This document shows, one piece after another, positions 36,501 through 44,272 of a stretch of DNA of 64,000 bases. The stretch comes from Chitinophaga barathri (lineage in GTDB: Bacteria > Bacteroidota > Bacteroidia > Chitinophagales > Chitinophagaceae). The stretch spans positions 62,001-126,000 of the forward strand of contig NZ_RMBX01000010.1 of the NCBI RefSeq assembly GCF_003807585.1, in the 5' to 3' direction. The position numbers and the translations under genes were made by a program. The notes under the pieces were generated by a model. The model made no database searches, was not told where the DNA came from, and saw only the letters and a program-made list of their open reading frames with translations. Position 1 is the stretch's first letter. Every line of letters begins with the position of its first letter.

Positions 36501-37621
36501 ACCCGGGAGAAGCAAGGATAGGGCATAGCGGCATGGTGTTCGGTGTTATTAAAATACCCAATACCAGCGGTCAATGGAGGACCATTTCAGATACGGTTAC
36601 ATTGCCTGCTCTCACGACCACGAATATCACCGTGGGTACCGGCGGCTTTAAGTTTAACTGGTTCAGCCTTGAGAACTGCGCGCCGGAAATCGTGCGGGTA
36701 GACCTGAGCCCGGATACAACAGACGTTACCAGTGGTAACACGCTGCCGTTCAAACTGACGGCTTATGATGCGGCCAATAACGCGGTGATGCTGCCAGTTA
36801 CAGAATGGACCACCACAGGGGCCGGCAATGCCGTGAGTTCCCTGGGCATGTTCACAGCCGGAGCAACGGCGGGCAGTTACACGGTGACGGCGAAGGTGCG
36901 CGGCTTCAGCGTTTCAGCGCTGGTAAACGTGGTAAATACCCTCTGTACTGTCAATAACAGGCACGAAGCGGAAGTTTTCTCCAACCGCCATGCGGGCCCT
37001 TACCTGCAACCCTGTACGGACGTTGGCGGCGGGCAAAATTTCGCGGGCCTGGCCACGGGCCACTGGTTCTCCTATGATGACCTGAATGTGCCCACAGCGG
37101 GCGTATACACCGTCAGCGTGAGGGTCAATTCCACATCAGCCGGGCAGATCGGTATCGGCCACGGGGGCGTTACGTTCGGGCTGATAGATGTGCCCAATAC
37201 CGGCGGCACCTGGCAAACGGTGAGAGACACAATGACGTTGCCCGCATTGACTTACACCGGCGTAAACGTAAAAGCAGGCACGTTCAAATACAACTGGTTC
37301 AGTATCGACAACTGTTCCGCGATTCCGGTTGAACCCGCACCGCTCATCGCAATGGCTCACAAGGCTGAACCGGAGGATGCAGCGCCGCAGACGGCCAGGG
37401 CTTATCCCAACCCCGTTTCGGGCAACGTGACCATCGACCTGCCTGAAGGATTCCGTACGGTAACCTTATTTGATCTGCAGGGCCGTGCGATCAGGCAATG
37501 GAGCATACAGCAGGGTGAAACCAGGCTGGTGAGAGATCTCAGTTTCCTGAAAGATGGTTTCTACTTTATCAAGCTGGAAGGGAAGAGGAAAACGGAGATG
37601 ATCAGGATAATAAAACAGTAA
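33548..37621 (+). CDS. GH16 family beta-glucanase with CBM6-like modules and T9SS sorting domain
   Basis: A 1357-residue secreted enzyme. Signal peptide: MKKLLLLLLGGLLCCNMLHAQ. An N-terminal beta-sandwich module (about 22-178) and an Ig-like stretch precede the GH16 domain (about 288-526), which holds the catalytic motif EIDILEHIG with Glu407, Asp409 and Glu412. Such GH16 enzymes cut beta-1,3 or mixed beta-glucans such as laminarin. Then follow an Ig-like unit (about 534-614), a CBM6 module (622-742, IEAEAFDNSNSC), two Ig-like units, a second binding module (926-1043), another Ig-like unit and a third binding module (1136-1256). The tail (1284-1357, ARAYPNPVSGNVTI ... FYFIKLEGKRKTEMIRIIK) is a type A T9SS sorting signal, so export is by type IX secretion. 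It probably belongs to the SusC/D genes upstream. Confidence 0.93.
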   Translation: MKKLLLLLLGGLLCCNMLHAQFLLVDDMEGHGPGSGRWSYYAGPNATGNVLFNVPNPAPSSINPSSHVAKFTKDTTCFEYMSASCGLTSTFDLSGGAVFKMLVYSNVREEVMFKLQPGTDYTKAVFFTYKVKNVNQWEEAVFNFQSVANRTDFNRIAIQFIDGRKANGILYFDLVQAPNPINITFLNTRIPMGHEHGAVIPVKLNGAVFKPALTSLNWYAENLPPGVSIDSIQRVSDTTANIVLAGNSPANYSRTTLKLTVAGQEVEGANTPSYSVKGNAIFEGNPAWTMIYNDEFNIDGVPDRSKWTVDPQPKGWINGEQQVYTDSTHDNARVRNGDLVITGKRDFPNGTTTEPWSSARVISQNKMDLLYGKVEVRAKLPKARGSWPAIWMMPTSSVYGGWPKSGEIDILEHIGNQLGRVMSTVHTENNNWTNGGHLTGFRNFPDAHTAYHTYSVEWSPDSLRFTFDSLHIYTYVNPQTDWKDWPFDQKFHIILNLAIGGGMGGTIVQGDWPDSMNVDYVRVYQKGLGTPYPDTVIVTPANQLVLAGKTVQYTAKVLDQNGHVMSLTPQWSITGAGNTISATGLAAFDTSGIVTATAVLDTISVSGSAYANVRIPNYKPIPARIEAEAFDNSNSCCTEPTQDTSGTVNVSYIGKGTWFDYDIDVPDGNRYRVQLRAAVSAATSANIYLDTVLLATMKLPASGGWQKWITVSSPKFRLKQGRQTIRVYSNASGWNYNWLRIVDADSVVVSNVVVTPDSVTLKYGETQQYSAKAFDQRGDIVSFTPEWKLTGGDTANAVNQQGLFTAGSSTGWFKVKARDEGATGMATVKIVPVPVLTRVTISPRSATVPVDASQAFLITGYDQFDSIMPVPAQSGWAVTGPRNRVSSAGVFTAGDSIGTFMITFTSGSAKDTVYATTAWTCTVNDHYEAESASSVAGGSTLQACTDVGGGQNYTNLASGHRFTYSNLNVPSPGRYIFRIRISSTYPGEARIGHSGMVFGVIKIPNTSGQWRTISDTVTLPALTTTNITVGTGGFKFNWFSLENCAPEIVRVDLSPDTTDVTSGNTLPFKLTAYDAANNAVMLPVTEWTTTGAGNAVSSLGMFTAGATAGSYTVTAKVRGFSVSALVNVVNTLCTVNNRHEAEVFSNRHAGPYLQPCTDVGGGQNFAGLATGHWFSYDDLNVPTAGVYTVSVRVNSTSAGQIGIGHGGVTFGLIDVPNTGGTWQTVRDTMTLPALTYTGVNVKAGTFKYNWFSIDNCSAIPVEPAPLIAMAHKAEPEDAAPQTARAYPNPVSGNVTIDLPEGFRTVTLFDLQGRAIRQWSIQQGETRLVRDLSFLKDGFYFIKLEGKRKTEMIRIIKQ

Positions 37622-37638
37622 TAAAAATTGTGCTTTGT

Positions 37639-37672
37639 GAAGCGGGTGGGCTGATAGCTCACCCGCTTCTTT
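37639..37672. terminator. Terminator after the GH16 gene
   Basis: A 14-base stem GAAGCGGGTGGGCT / AGCTCACCCGCTTC with one G-T pair and a 3-base loop, followed by a short T-run. It lies between the convergent GH16 and NIPSNAP genes. Confidence 0.8.
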
Positions 37673-37702
37673 GCGTAATAACCGGACCGGGAACTGCCGC
37701 CC

Positions 37703-38485
37703 CTATATTTGTGAATAGGCTGCCGGAACCAGGAAGGTGTTGATGATTTTAGAAATGGTATTTGCATATTGGGGATCCGCTAATAATTTTTTCCATTCGG
37801 GATCAGCCACGAAAGCAGACCATCCTTTGTTACGTTCTTCCATGCTGTTGCAGGTGATCATATAGGTAAGACAAGGCAGCTTGTCGCCGGCAATCACTTC
37901 GCCAAAGAATACCGGGTTTAATTTCGCGCGCTTAAAAATGGGGAACTCGCCTTCATTGAACATTTTAACTTTTCTTCTTACCGCATCTTCACTATAACCC
38001 TCATACGTTCTTAATTCAAATATGCGGGGTTCGCCCGAGGGGACGGCCATTGCGGGGAAACCATCAAAAGCAGTCATCAAAGAAGAGGTAAAACGGCTGT
38101 ATACGGGTTTGTCAGCCGGGATGCTGTTATAGGCCGCGCTGTTTTTAATATAATCCGGGTCCGCTTTTACTTTTGTATTGACAGAAAGGTAGTTGTCGAG
38201 AGAAGAATAGGGCGTCAGCAGATAAAATTTAGCTGGTTCCGAGGGGTTCCATTCCCTGAAAACACCCACTGTTTTTACACCATATTTATTTAATGCGGGA
38301 ATCAGCGCCGTCTTAAAATAATTTTCCAGTTGGCCCTGGTCGGAGCCGAAGCGCATTTCATATACACGCCATTCGTATACTTCCTTTTGTGTTGGATTCT
38401 TATCGCCCGCTATTGCGGGGTGGGTGGTTACAGCCAAACCTGCGGTAGCCGCAAGTGAAGATTTGAGGAATTTCCTGCGTTGCAT
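37703..38485 (-). CDS. NIPSNAP family protein with Tat-like signal
   Basis: A 260-residue protein. The start MQRRKFLKSSLAATAGLAVTT has the twin-arginine pattern RRKFLK and a hydrophobic stretch, so export by the Tat route is likely. Two ferredoxin-like NIPSNAP units follow: about 36-135 (VYEWRVYEMRFGSDQGQLENYF) and about 150-255 (RIFELRTYEGYSEDAVRRKVKMF). NIPSNAP proteins are dimeric alpha/beta barrel proteins whose biochemical role is not settled. The gene is a single unit, convergent with GH16. Its upstream region is the repeat-bearing gap before the next sigma gene. Confidence 0.9.
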   Translation of the reverse strand: MQRRKFLKSSLAATAGLAVTTHPAIAGDKNPTQKEVYEWRVYEMRFGSDQGQLENYFKTALIPALNKYGVKTVGVFREWNPSEPAKFYLLTPYSSLDNYLSVNTKVKADPDYIKNSAAYNSIPADKPVYSRFTSSLMTAFDGFPAMAVPSGEPRIFELRTYEGYSEDAVRRKVKMFNEGEFPIFKRAKLNPVFFGEVIAGDKLPCLTYMITCNSMEERNKGWSAFVADPEWKKLLADPQYANTISKIINTFLVPAAYSQI

Positions 38486-39006
38486 ATTGATTAGGTTTTA
38501 ATGGTAAAGTAATAATTTAGATGTTGGGTACACAAAATATAAGACAACTTTTTGGGATTATATCCCGGGGGTATTACAAAGTCTGAGCTATCGCACCTTT
38601 TTTGACGGCGGCGGATTCATAGAAGCAATGCTGGTTTTTATTGAATAAAAGGGATTTGACGGAATTAAAGGGATTCGATGGAATTCACAGGGGGGCAGCA
38701 CTGACATTTTTACTTAAAGAGAGGATCAAAATGGCAGTGGGTGGGGGTAAGTATGCTTTTGATACGCTTTTGATATGCTTTTGATACGCTTTTGATATGC
38801 TTCAGCTACGCCGCGGTTTAATACACTCTTGCGGCTACTAAACGGCGGCTGGCGAAAAACATTCGTCCGCCGAACGGCCGCCGGTCACCCCATTCTCTCA
38901 CGCTGGCGGGCTTCGGGCTTTTTTAAAGGCAATGCAGGAAAATAAGTGAATAGTTGTATTTTGTGCAAGGAATCAACCATTTGTATAGAATCAATCAACC
39001 ATTTCG
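38486..39006. other. 521-base gap between divergent NIPSNAP and sigma genes
   Basis: No credible gene. It holds an imperfect 19-base tandem pair (AAAGGGATTTGACGGAATT, then AAAGGGATTCGATGGAATT, near 38648-38686), the 11-base tandem array at 38752-38802, and a GC-rich hairpin with arms CGGCGGC (38843-38849) and GCCGCCG (38877-38883). The promoters of both flanking genes must also lie here. Confidence 0.6.
38752..38802 (+). repeat. 11-base tandem repeat array
   Basis: About 4.5 copies of an 11-base unit, GATAYGCTTTT, in which Y alternates C and T in successive copies (GATACGCTTTT, GATATGCTTTT, GATACGCTTTT, GATATGCTTCA). The period does not divide by three with any reading frame, and no gene covers it. 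Confidence 0.85.
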
Positions 39007-39558
39007 GTGCTTGCTTTGGAGGATATTGAATTAATAAAAAGGATCGGAGAAGACGACCACCAGGCTTTTACAGCGCTGTACGACCGGTACTGGGACCGGC
39101 TGTACGCTTCCGCATATTTTCACCTGAAAGATGCAGCCGCAGCGGAGGAGCTGGTGCAGGACGTTTTCGTGACCATCTGGCAAAAACGCCGTGAGCTGGT
39201 CATCCAATCGCTGCAACCTTACCTTGCCGCCATGCTCCGTTATGCCATATACCGCCACCTTGATAGCAGCCGTCGCCGCCGTGAGCATCTCCGGAAAGTG
39301 GCGGATGCCGCTCCGCTTACCCAGGCCCCCGAGGAAATAGACGAAAAGCTCCTGCTCGAAATGGTCGGCAGGCTCAGCGACCAGTTACCCGAAAAATGCA
39401 GTCTTGTATTCCGCGCCAGCAAACTGCAGGACCGCGCCCTGGGTGAAGTAGCCCGGGAAATGGGTATTTCCCTCAAAACCGCCGAAGCGCATCTTTCCAA
39501 AGCCCTTAAATCGATACGGATCAGCCTGGGAAGGGCGTTGCACCTCTTTTTCTGGTAA
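39007..39558 (+). CDS. ECF sigma-70 factor (FecI-like) of the TlpA/PKD locus
   Basis: A 183-residue ECF sigma factor. Region 2 (about 10-85): DHQAFTALYDRYWDRLYASAY and AAAEELVQDVFVTIWQKRREL. Region 4 (about 118-175): LPEKCSLVFRASKLQDRALG and EVAREMGISLKTAEAHLSKALK. It has a short hydrophobic tail (LGRALHLFFW). No ATG precedes region 2; the frame opens at GTG 39007, with a TTG at 39016 as the other choice. FecR follows after 94 bases, then an STN-type SusC, so it should control that operon. Confidence 0.91.
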   Translation: MLALEDIELIKRIGEDDHQAFTALYDRYWDRLYASAYFHLKDAAAAEELVQDVFVTIWQKRRELVIQSLQPYLAAMLRYAIYRHLDSSRRRREHLRKVADAAPLTQAPEEIDEKLLLEMVGRLSDQLPEKCSLVFRASKLQDRALGEVAREMGISLKTAEAHLSKALKSIRISLGRALHLFFW

Positions 39559-39652
39559 GTGCAGTTGCCAAACCCCGCCGTCTTTTTACCTCAAAAAAAT
39601 TTCGACCTCACTAAGGGTATCCTGTTTCGGGATGTCTCTTTAATCATAGCAG

Positions 39653-40765
39653 ATGGATCAACAACGCATTAAAGAGCTGGCCGGGAAGTTCCTGGCAGGC
39701 ACCGCCACCGAGGCGGAGCAGCAGGAACTACATGCCTGGTACGATAGCGCGGCTACTGCCGGCGAACTACCCGGCGAAGAAGAAACCGTGCGCAGGCGTA
39801 TGCTGGCGCAAGTGCGGCGCCGTACACAACCGGCCTCCCAGGTTTGGCGGATGGCTGCCGCTGCCGCAGTGTTCGCGGCGATCGCTGCCGCGGCGTTGTT
39901 CCTGCTTCGGCAACCGCATGCTGACGCGCCCTCGGTTTCGTCCGGCTATGGTGCGGACGCGTTACCGGGAGGTGACAAGGCTACCCTCACACTGGCTGAC
40001 GGCACTGTAATAGCGCTGGATACGGCGAAAAACGGTACGCTTGCTGCCCAGGGAGGGGCGCAGATAGCGAAGTCGGCCGGGATGCAGCTGGTGTATATAG
40101 AAGATGGTGCGCGGGAAGATGGACCGCCGGTATACAACACCATTACAACGCCGAAAGGCGGGCAATACCAGGTGCAATTGCCGGATGGCAGCCGCGTATG
40201 GCTCAATGCAGCCTCCTCGCTGCGTTTCCCCGCTTCATTCCATGGCGGCAACCGCCGGGTGGAATTACATGGGGAAGCTTACTTTGACATAAAAGGGGAT
40301 GCCGCTCATCCTTTTATCGTAACCATTCCGGACATGGAAGTAACGGTACTGGGTACGGAGTTCAACGTTTCCGCGTACGAGCGTGGGAAACAGAAAACGG
40401 TACTGATAAAAGGGGCGGTAAAAGTGCAGGCGCCGCATAACACTGCCGTGCTGCGGCCGGGGCAATCGGCTGAATTGCAGGGTGGGAGCCGCCTGCAGGT
40501 GGCGGACGATCCATATGCGGAAGATGCCGCGGCATGGAAAGACGGCATGTTCATCTTTACGAACGAGCCGTTGGATGAAATTATGGCGCAGTTAAGCAGA
40601 TGGTATAATATCGAATCAGACTACGAAAAAGAATCATTAAAAGGGAAAATATTTACGGGACAGATCTCCCGGGGGGAAAAATTATCAGAAGTACTTAAAA
40701 TGCTGGAGATGACCGGTACCATTCATTTCCGGATCGAGAACGGAACCGTGACGGCAATGCCCTGA
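39653..40765 (+). CDS. FecR-family anti-sigma factor of the TlpA/PKD locus
   Basis: A 370-residue regulator. The cytoplasmic part is MDQQRIKELAGKFLAGTATEAEQQEL (1-26) and on to about 60. One membrane segment lies at about 65-85 (WRMAAAAAVFAAIAAAALFLL). The FecR domain (about 165-258) has VQLPDGSRVWLNAASSLRFP, VELHGEAYFDI and VLGTEFNVSAYE. The DUF4974-type end (about 298-370) has MFIFTNEPLDEIMAQLSRWYNI. It is placed between the sigma and SusC genes on the same strand, as expected for transfer of the receptor's signal to the sigma factor. Confidence 0.93.
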   Translation: MDQQRIKELAGKFLAGTATEAEQQELHAWYDSAATAGELPGEEETVRRRMLAQVRRRTQPASQVWRMAAAAAVFAAIAAAALFLLRQPHADAPSVSSGYGADALPGGDKATLTLADGTVIALDTAKNGTLAAQGGAQIAKSAGMQLVYIEDGAREDGPPVYNTITTPKGGQYQVQLPDGSRVWLNAASSLRFPASFHGGNRRVELHGEAYFDIKGDAAHPFIVTIPDMEVTVLGTEFNVSAYERGKQKTVLIKGAVKVQAPHNTAVLRPGQSAELQGGSRLQVADDPYAEDAAAWKDGMFIFTNEPLDEIMAQLSRWYNIESDYEKESLKGKIFTGQISRGEKLSEVLKMLEMTGTIHFRIENGTVTAMP

Positions 40766-40854
40766 GCGGTCCGCATACACCAAAATCGGGACGCTGTTCC
40801 TTCGCTTTGCTTACGCAGTTGCTATTTGTAATGTTTTAAACGTACTGTATTAGT

Positions 40855-43800
40855 ATGAGAAAAATCTACTATCTCAATTCGCCCCCCGGGGCGGGCAGGC
40901 GGCGCTATGTCCGTACTGTGCTGATCTCCCTGATGTTGATATTCGCTGCCGGGCAGGCGGGCGCACAGCAGGTAACCCTGACGGTGAAAGACATGCCACT
41001 GGCCGGATTTTTCCGGGAACTGCGCAAACAAACAGGGTATTCTTTTCTTTATAACAACGCCACCCTGAAAGACGCGCGCCCCGTAACCCTGCGGGTGAGC
41101 GGCGCCAGTCTCCGCGAAGTGCTGGACGCCGCGTTGAACGGGCAGCCGCTCACTTATTCCATCAGCAACAAAACCGTCATACTGAAAACGGCGCCGGTAC
41201 GCAGGCCAGATCAGCCACTGGTATCCGCACAGGACCCCGTGGAAATAAAGGGCCGCCTCACCGACGAAAAAACAAAGGAACCCGTAGTTGGGGCCACAGT
41301 AATGGTAAAAGGTACGAGTACCGGCATGGTTTCCGGTCTCAAAGGCGAGTTTGCCATACGCATGCGCCCGGGCGACCAGCTGCAGGTCAGCTACATGGGT
41401 TATGAAACGGTACTCGTAACACCCAAAGCCGGCGAAACGCAGAACATCACACTGCGGGCTTCTCAGCAATCCATCAAAGATGTGGTGGTCACCGGGATGT
41501 TCAGCCGGCCCAAACAGAATTTTACCGGCGCCGCATCCTCATTCACCCGCGACGATCTCAACAAGGTGACCAACGGCAACGTACTGACCGCACTGAGCGC
41601 GCTCGATCCCTCGTTCCAGATGCCGGACAACCTGAACTTCGGCTCCAATCCCAATATGCTGCCGGAAGTGACGCTGCGCGGCGGCAACAGCCTGGTGGAC
41701 ATCGGAGGGGCGGGCAATACCAATACTTTTAATTACGCCAATTCGCCGAATGTTCCCCTCTTTATCCTCGATGGTTTTGAGGTGAACCTTCAGCGCATCA
41801 ACGATATAGATCTCAACCGCATCGCCAAGGTGGACATTCTTAAAGATGCCGCGGCAACGTCCATCTACGGCTCACGCGCCGCGAACGGGGTGATCGTGAT
41901 CGAGACCATCCGCCCTCAAAGCGGCAAACTCACCGTAACCTACAACGGCAACGTAAACGTGGAACTGCCGGACCTGCGCGGCTATGATCTGCTCAATGCC
42001 CGCGAGAAACTGGACCTGGAACTTAAAACCGGCGCATACAATTATTCCTGGAATACGGTGGATGAACAGTTGAAGCTGTACTATCAGCACCGCTTGTCCG
42101 AAGTGGAGCGGGGTGTGAATACAGACTGGCTCAGCCAGCCGCTGCGTGCAGCGTTCGGCCAGAAACATAACATCTATGTGGAAGGAGGGGGCAACGATGC
42201 GCTGTATGGGGTGAACCTTAGCTATGACCAGCGCGAAGGCGTCATGAAAGAGTCCGACCGCCGCAACATCATGGCGGGCACTTACCTGAGCTACCGCTAC
42301 AAGAACCTCCAGTTCCGTAATGATCTCAACCTCGGTTTTAACAAATCGACCAATTCGCCCTACGGGCATTTCCGGCAATATACCCAGCTGAACCCTTACT
42401 GGACGCCATACGACACGGAAGGCAACATGAAGGTGTTCCTCGAAGAAGTGTACGGCCCCACAGGTAACCGCCTCACAAATTTCGACCAGTATGATAACCT
42501 GGATGGTCAGAAAGCCGGGCGGGCGGTGAACCCCTTATATAACACCAGCCTGAACCTGGTAGACCAGAAAACGTACTACAACATCACCAACAACTTCGCC
42601 CTGATCTGGCAGGCGAAGCCCTGGCTGCGCGTCAATGCACGGCTGGCGTATAGCCGTCAGAACGATGAGGCGGACAATTTTAAACCGGCGCAACACACTT
42701 CGTTCGTCAACACCCAGACCTTCGAAAAGGGCAGCTACTCCCGTTCCACCGGCTCCAGCACCACGCTGGAAGGTTTCCTGGGCGCGGATGTCAATAAATC
42801 CATCGGCCGCCACCTGTTCTTCGGCACGCTTGCCGCGAACGTCCAGGAACAGTCTTATAATTATGCTACCGTAAGGACGGTCGGGTTCCCGAACCCACGG
42901 ATGGATGAATTCATCCTCGGCAGCAAATACGCGGAAGGGGACCGGCCTTTCGGGATGGAGAACCGCTCGCGCCTCGCGGGCTTTGTGGGCAACCTGAGCT
43001 ATGCGTACGATAACCGCTACCTGCTGGACTTTTCTTACCGCGTGGACGGTTCCTCGCGTTTCGGCGCAGAACGCAGGTTTGCGCCTTTCTGGTCTACCGG
43101 CATCGGTTACAACCTGCATAAAGAGACTTTCATTCAAAACATCGCCTTCATCAATCGTCTGAAACTCCGTTATTCATTCGGTTATACCGGCTCACAGAAT
43201 TTCGACAGTTACCTTGGCGTGACCACCAGCCAGTACTACCCGATGTCCGATTACCGGGGCGTGATAGGCACCGGCCTGATGGGGTACGGCAATACCGCGC
43301 TTGGCTGGCAGCAAACCCGCAAAAACAACCTGGGCGCGGATATCACGCTGTTCAACCGGCTTGATATCACGGCCAATTATTTTATCGAACGCACACAGGG
43401 CAGCATCGCGCGGATTTCCACCGCGCCGTCCACCGGCTTCTCGTATTATTACGAAAACATGGGCGATGTGCTCAACAAAGGCTGGGAAGTGAATGCGCGG
43501 CTGAATATCATCAACAGCCAGACGAACCGGGACAACTGGTCCGTCTTCGTCAACGCATTTCATGTCAAAAACTCCATCGAACGCATTTCCAACACGATTG
43601 CTCAGATGAACAAACGCGCCGATACAACGCTTTCATCCACACCGCTGCCACGTTACGCAGCCGGGCAATCCACTTCGGCGATCTGGGTAGTGCCCAGCCT
43701 GGGGATAGACCCGTCAACGGGCATGGAGATCTTTGTAACCCGCGACGGCAGGCTCACCAACACCTACAGCCCGCTGGACCAGGTGATCATGGGCGATTCA

Positions 43801-44271
43801 CGGCCTGAAGTGGAAGGCACTTTCGGTACCAACGCGGAGATACGCGGGATCGGGCTGAATGTGTATTTCCGGTTCCGTTTTGGCGGACAAACCTACAACC
43901 AGACGCTGATAGACCGGGTGGAAAACGTAAATGCGGCTTATTATAACGTGGATCGTCGCGTGGCTGAAGAACGGTGGATGAAACCCGGAGATGTGGTCTT
44001 TTTCAAAGGCGTCATCAATGCCGGCGGTTTTGTAAACGGGCTCACGCGCGCATCCTCGCGTTTTGTGCAGGATGACAACGAGCTGAGCTGCGAAAGCCTT
44101 TCTATATACTACCGTTTCCCGGACCGGATGCTCAATAAGGCGCATTTGAAGAATACAAGGATCACTTTCTTTACAGCCGATCTTTTCCGTTTTTCCAGCG
44201 TGAAACGCGAAAGAGGCCTGGACTATCCTTTCTCCAAATCTTATACGCTGCAAATTCAAACTTCTTTCTGA
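40855..44271 (+). CDS. SusC/RagA family TonB-linked transporter with STN domain (TlpA/PKD locus)
   Basis: A 1138-residue outer-membrane transporter. Signal segment about 18-38 (VRTVLISLMLIFAAGQAGAQ), STN domain about 40-112 (MPLAGFFRELRKQTGYSFLY), carboxypeptidase-regulatory-like domain about 128-205 (EIKGRLTDEKTKEPVVGATV), plug about 208-355 and barrel. The segment opening the plug is VVVTGMFSRPKQNFTGAAS, which departs from the common VVVGYGTQKR form, so it belongs to a distinct SusC branch. The SusD start codon lies one base after its stop, showing tight coupling. The downstream genes carry no glycosidase, so the cargo is not clearly a glycan. Confidence 0.94.
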   Translation: MRKIYYLNSPPGAGRRRYVRTVLISLMLIFAAGQAGAQQVTLTVKDMPLAGFFRELRKQTGYSFLYNNATLKDARPVTLRVSGASLREVLDAALNGQPLTYSISNKTVILKTAPVRRPDQPLVSAQDPVEIKGRLTDEKTKEPVVGATVMVKGTSTGMVSGLKGEFAIRMRPGDQLQVSYMGYETVLVTPKAGETQNITLRASQQSIKDVVVTGMFSRPKQNFTGAASSFTRDDLNKVTNGNVLTALSALDPSFQMPDNLNFGSNPNMLPEVTLRGGNSLVDIGGAGNTNTFNYANSPNVPLFILDGFEVNLQRINDIDLNRIAKVDILKDAAATSIYGSRAANGVIVIETIRPQSGKLTVTYNGNVNVELPDLRGYDLLNAREKLDLELKTGAYNYSWNTVDEQLKLYYQHRLSEVERGVNTDWLSQPLRAAFGQKHNIYVEGGGNDALYGVNLSYDQREGVMKESDRRNIMAGTYLSYRYKNLQFRNDLNLGFNKSTNSPYGHFRQYTQLNPYWTPYDTEGNMKVFLEEVYGPTGNRLTNFDQYDNLDGQKAGRAVNPLYNTSLNLVDQKTYYNITNNFALIWQAKPWLRVNARLAYSRQNDEADNFKPAQHTSFVNTQTFEKGSYSRSTGSSTTLEGFLGADVNKSIGRHLFFGTLAANVQEQSYNYATVRTVGFPNPRMDEFILGSKYAEGDRPFGMENRSRLAGFVGNLSYAYDNRYLLDFSYRVDGSSRFGAERRFAPFWSTGIGYNLHKETFIQNIAFINRLKLRYSFGYTGSQNFDSYLGVTTSQYYPMSDYRGVIGTGLMGYGNTALGWQQTRKNNLGADITLFNRLDITANYFIERTQGSIARISTAPSTGFSYYYENMGDVLNKGWEVNARLNIINSQTNRDNWSVFVNAFHVKNSIERISNTIAQMNKRADTTLSSTPLPRYAAGQSTSAIWVVPSLGIDPSTGMEIFVTRDGRLTNTYSPLDQVIMGDSRPEVEGTFGTNAEIRGIGLNVYFRFRFGGQTYNQTLIDRVENVNAAYYNVDRRVAEERWMKPGDVVFFKGVINAGGFVNGLTRASSRFVQDDNELSCESLSIYYRFPDRMLNKAHLKNTRITFFTADLFRFSSVKRERGLDYPFSKSYTLQIQTSF

Positions 44272-44272
44272 T

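Noticed and set aside
37561..37767. Minus-strand 68-codon frame between GH16 and NIPSNAP
   Set aside because: It covers the terminator hairpin and the ends of both genes in wrong frames.
38843..38883. GC-rich hairpin as a terminator for NIPSNAP or the sigma gene
   Set aside because: Both genes are transcribed away from it and no T-run is present on either strand.
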